31,147 nucleotides of DNA from Temnopleurus reevesii (Eukaryota; Echinodermata; Echinoidea; Temnopleuroida; Temnopleuridae). Under the pieces are notes generated by a model that worked only from the letters and a program-made list of their open reading frames with translations, searched no databases and was not told where the DNA came from. Within the stretch, counting starts at the first letter, position 1. The number at the start of each line of letters is the position of its first letter. The stretch spans positions 12,828 through 43,974 of the forward strand of contig BQKZ01001460.1 in assembly GCA_036244855.1 (NCBI GenBank), given 5' to 3'. The translations under genes and the position numbers were made by a program. This document shows, one piece after another, positions 30,995 through 31,147 of this stretch.

Positions 30995-31147
30995 ATCTGC
31001 TTTACTTCGCTTTACTTACCTATCCATATATAACAAATGCCATTTCTTACCTGGCCCCCAAAATCTCGGCAAAAACAGAACTATAGAAAAACATAAATAG
31101 CCCCTAGCAACCCTGGGAAACCCGTCACAAATCCCGAAGCATGCAAT

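Overview
The window is eukaryotic genomic DNA: AT-rich, intron-rich, with one gene on the + strand split into many short exons by GT-AG introns. There is no operon structure, tRNA, rRNA or CRISPR array that I can see. Frequent TAGGCCTA and TACATGTACATG words, many small palindromic transposons and a 738-base run of N (18281-19018, an assembly gap) point to an invertebrate deuterostome, most likely an echinoderm such as a sea urchin. That assignment is an inference from style, not from a marker gene.

The gene is a phosphoinositide-specific phospholipase C of the eta class (PLCH-like). The window opens inside the catalytic X box, so the start codon, PH domain, EF hands and first part of X lie upstream. 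In order: X-box exons (311-517, 1043-1122), an acidic then basic X-Y linker spread over several small exons (1612 to about 12900), the Y box (end of 12739-12973, then 13424-13603 and 14270-14377), the C2 domain (14792-16605), a Ser/Arg-rich tail exon (17446-17627), an exon partly lost in the gap (19022-19208), and one giant last exon (21334-26078). The giant exon encodes a disordered acidic tail of about 1,580 codons with two SH3-ligand-like motifs. Exon phases agree at every junction I could test except across the gap.

The most unusual points are: (1) the giant last exon keeps one frame for 4.7 kb but is interrupted by two in-frame stops, TAA at 22203 and TAG at 23007, and the first lies in a possible 165-base (3n) GT-AG intron; (2) two exons have decayed tandem copies beside them: X-box relics before the 311 exon, and two broken copies after the 2335 linker exon; (3) a roughly 185-230 bp tandem array fills 5270-7660 and is interrupted by a LINE tail; (4) several MITE families, one with at least three copies, lie in introns and 3' flank.

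Downstream of the stop at 26078 there are two AATAAA signals and then about 5 kb of AT-rich sequence with transposon remnants and no gene I can support.
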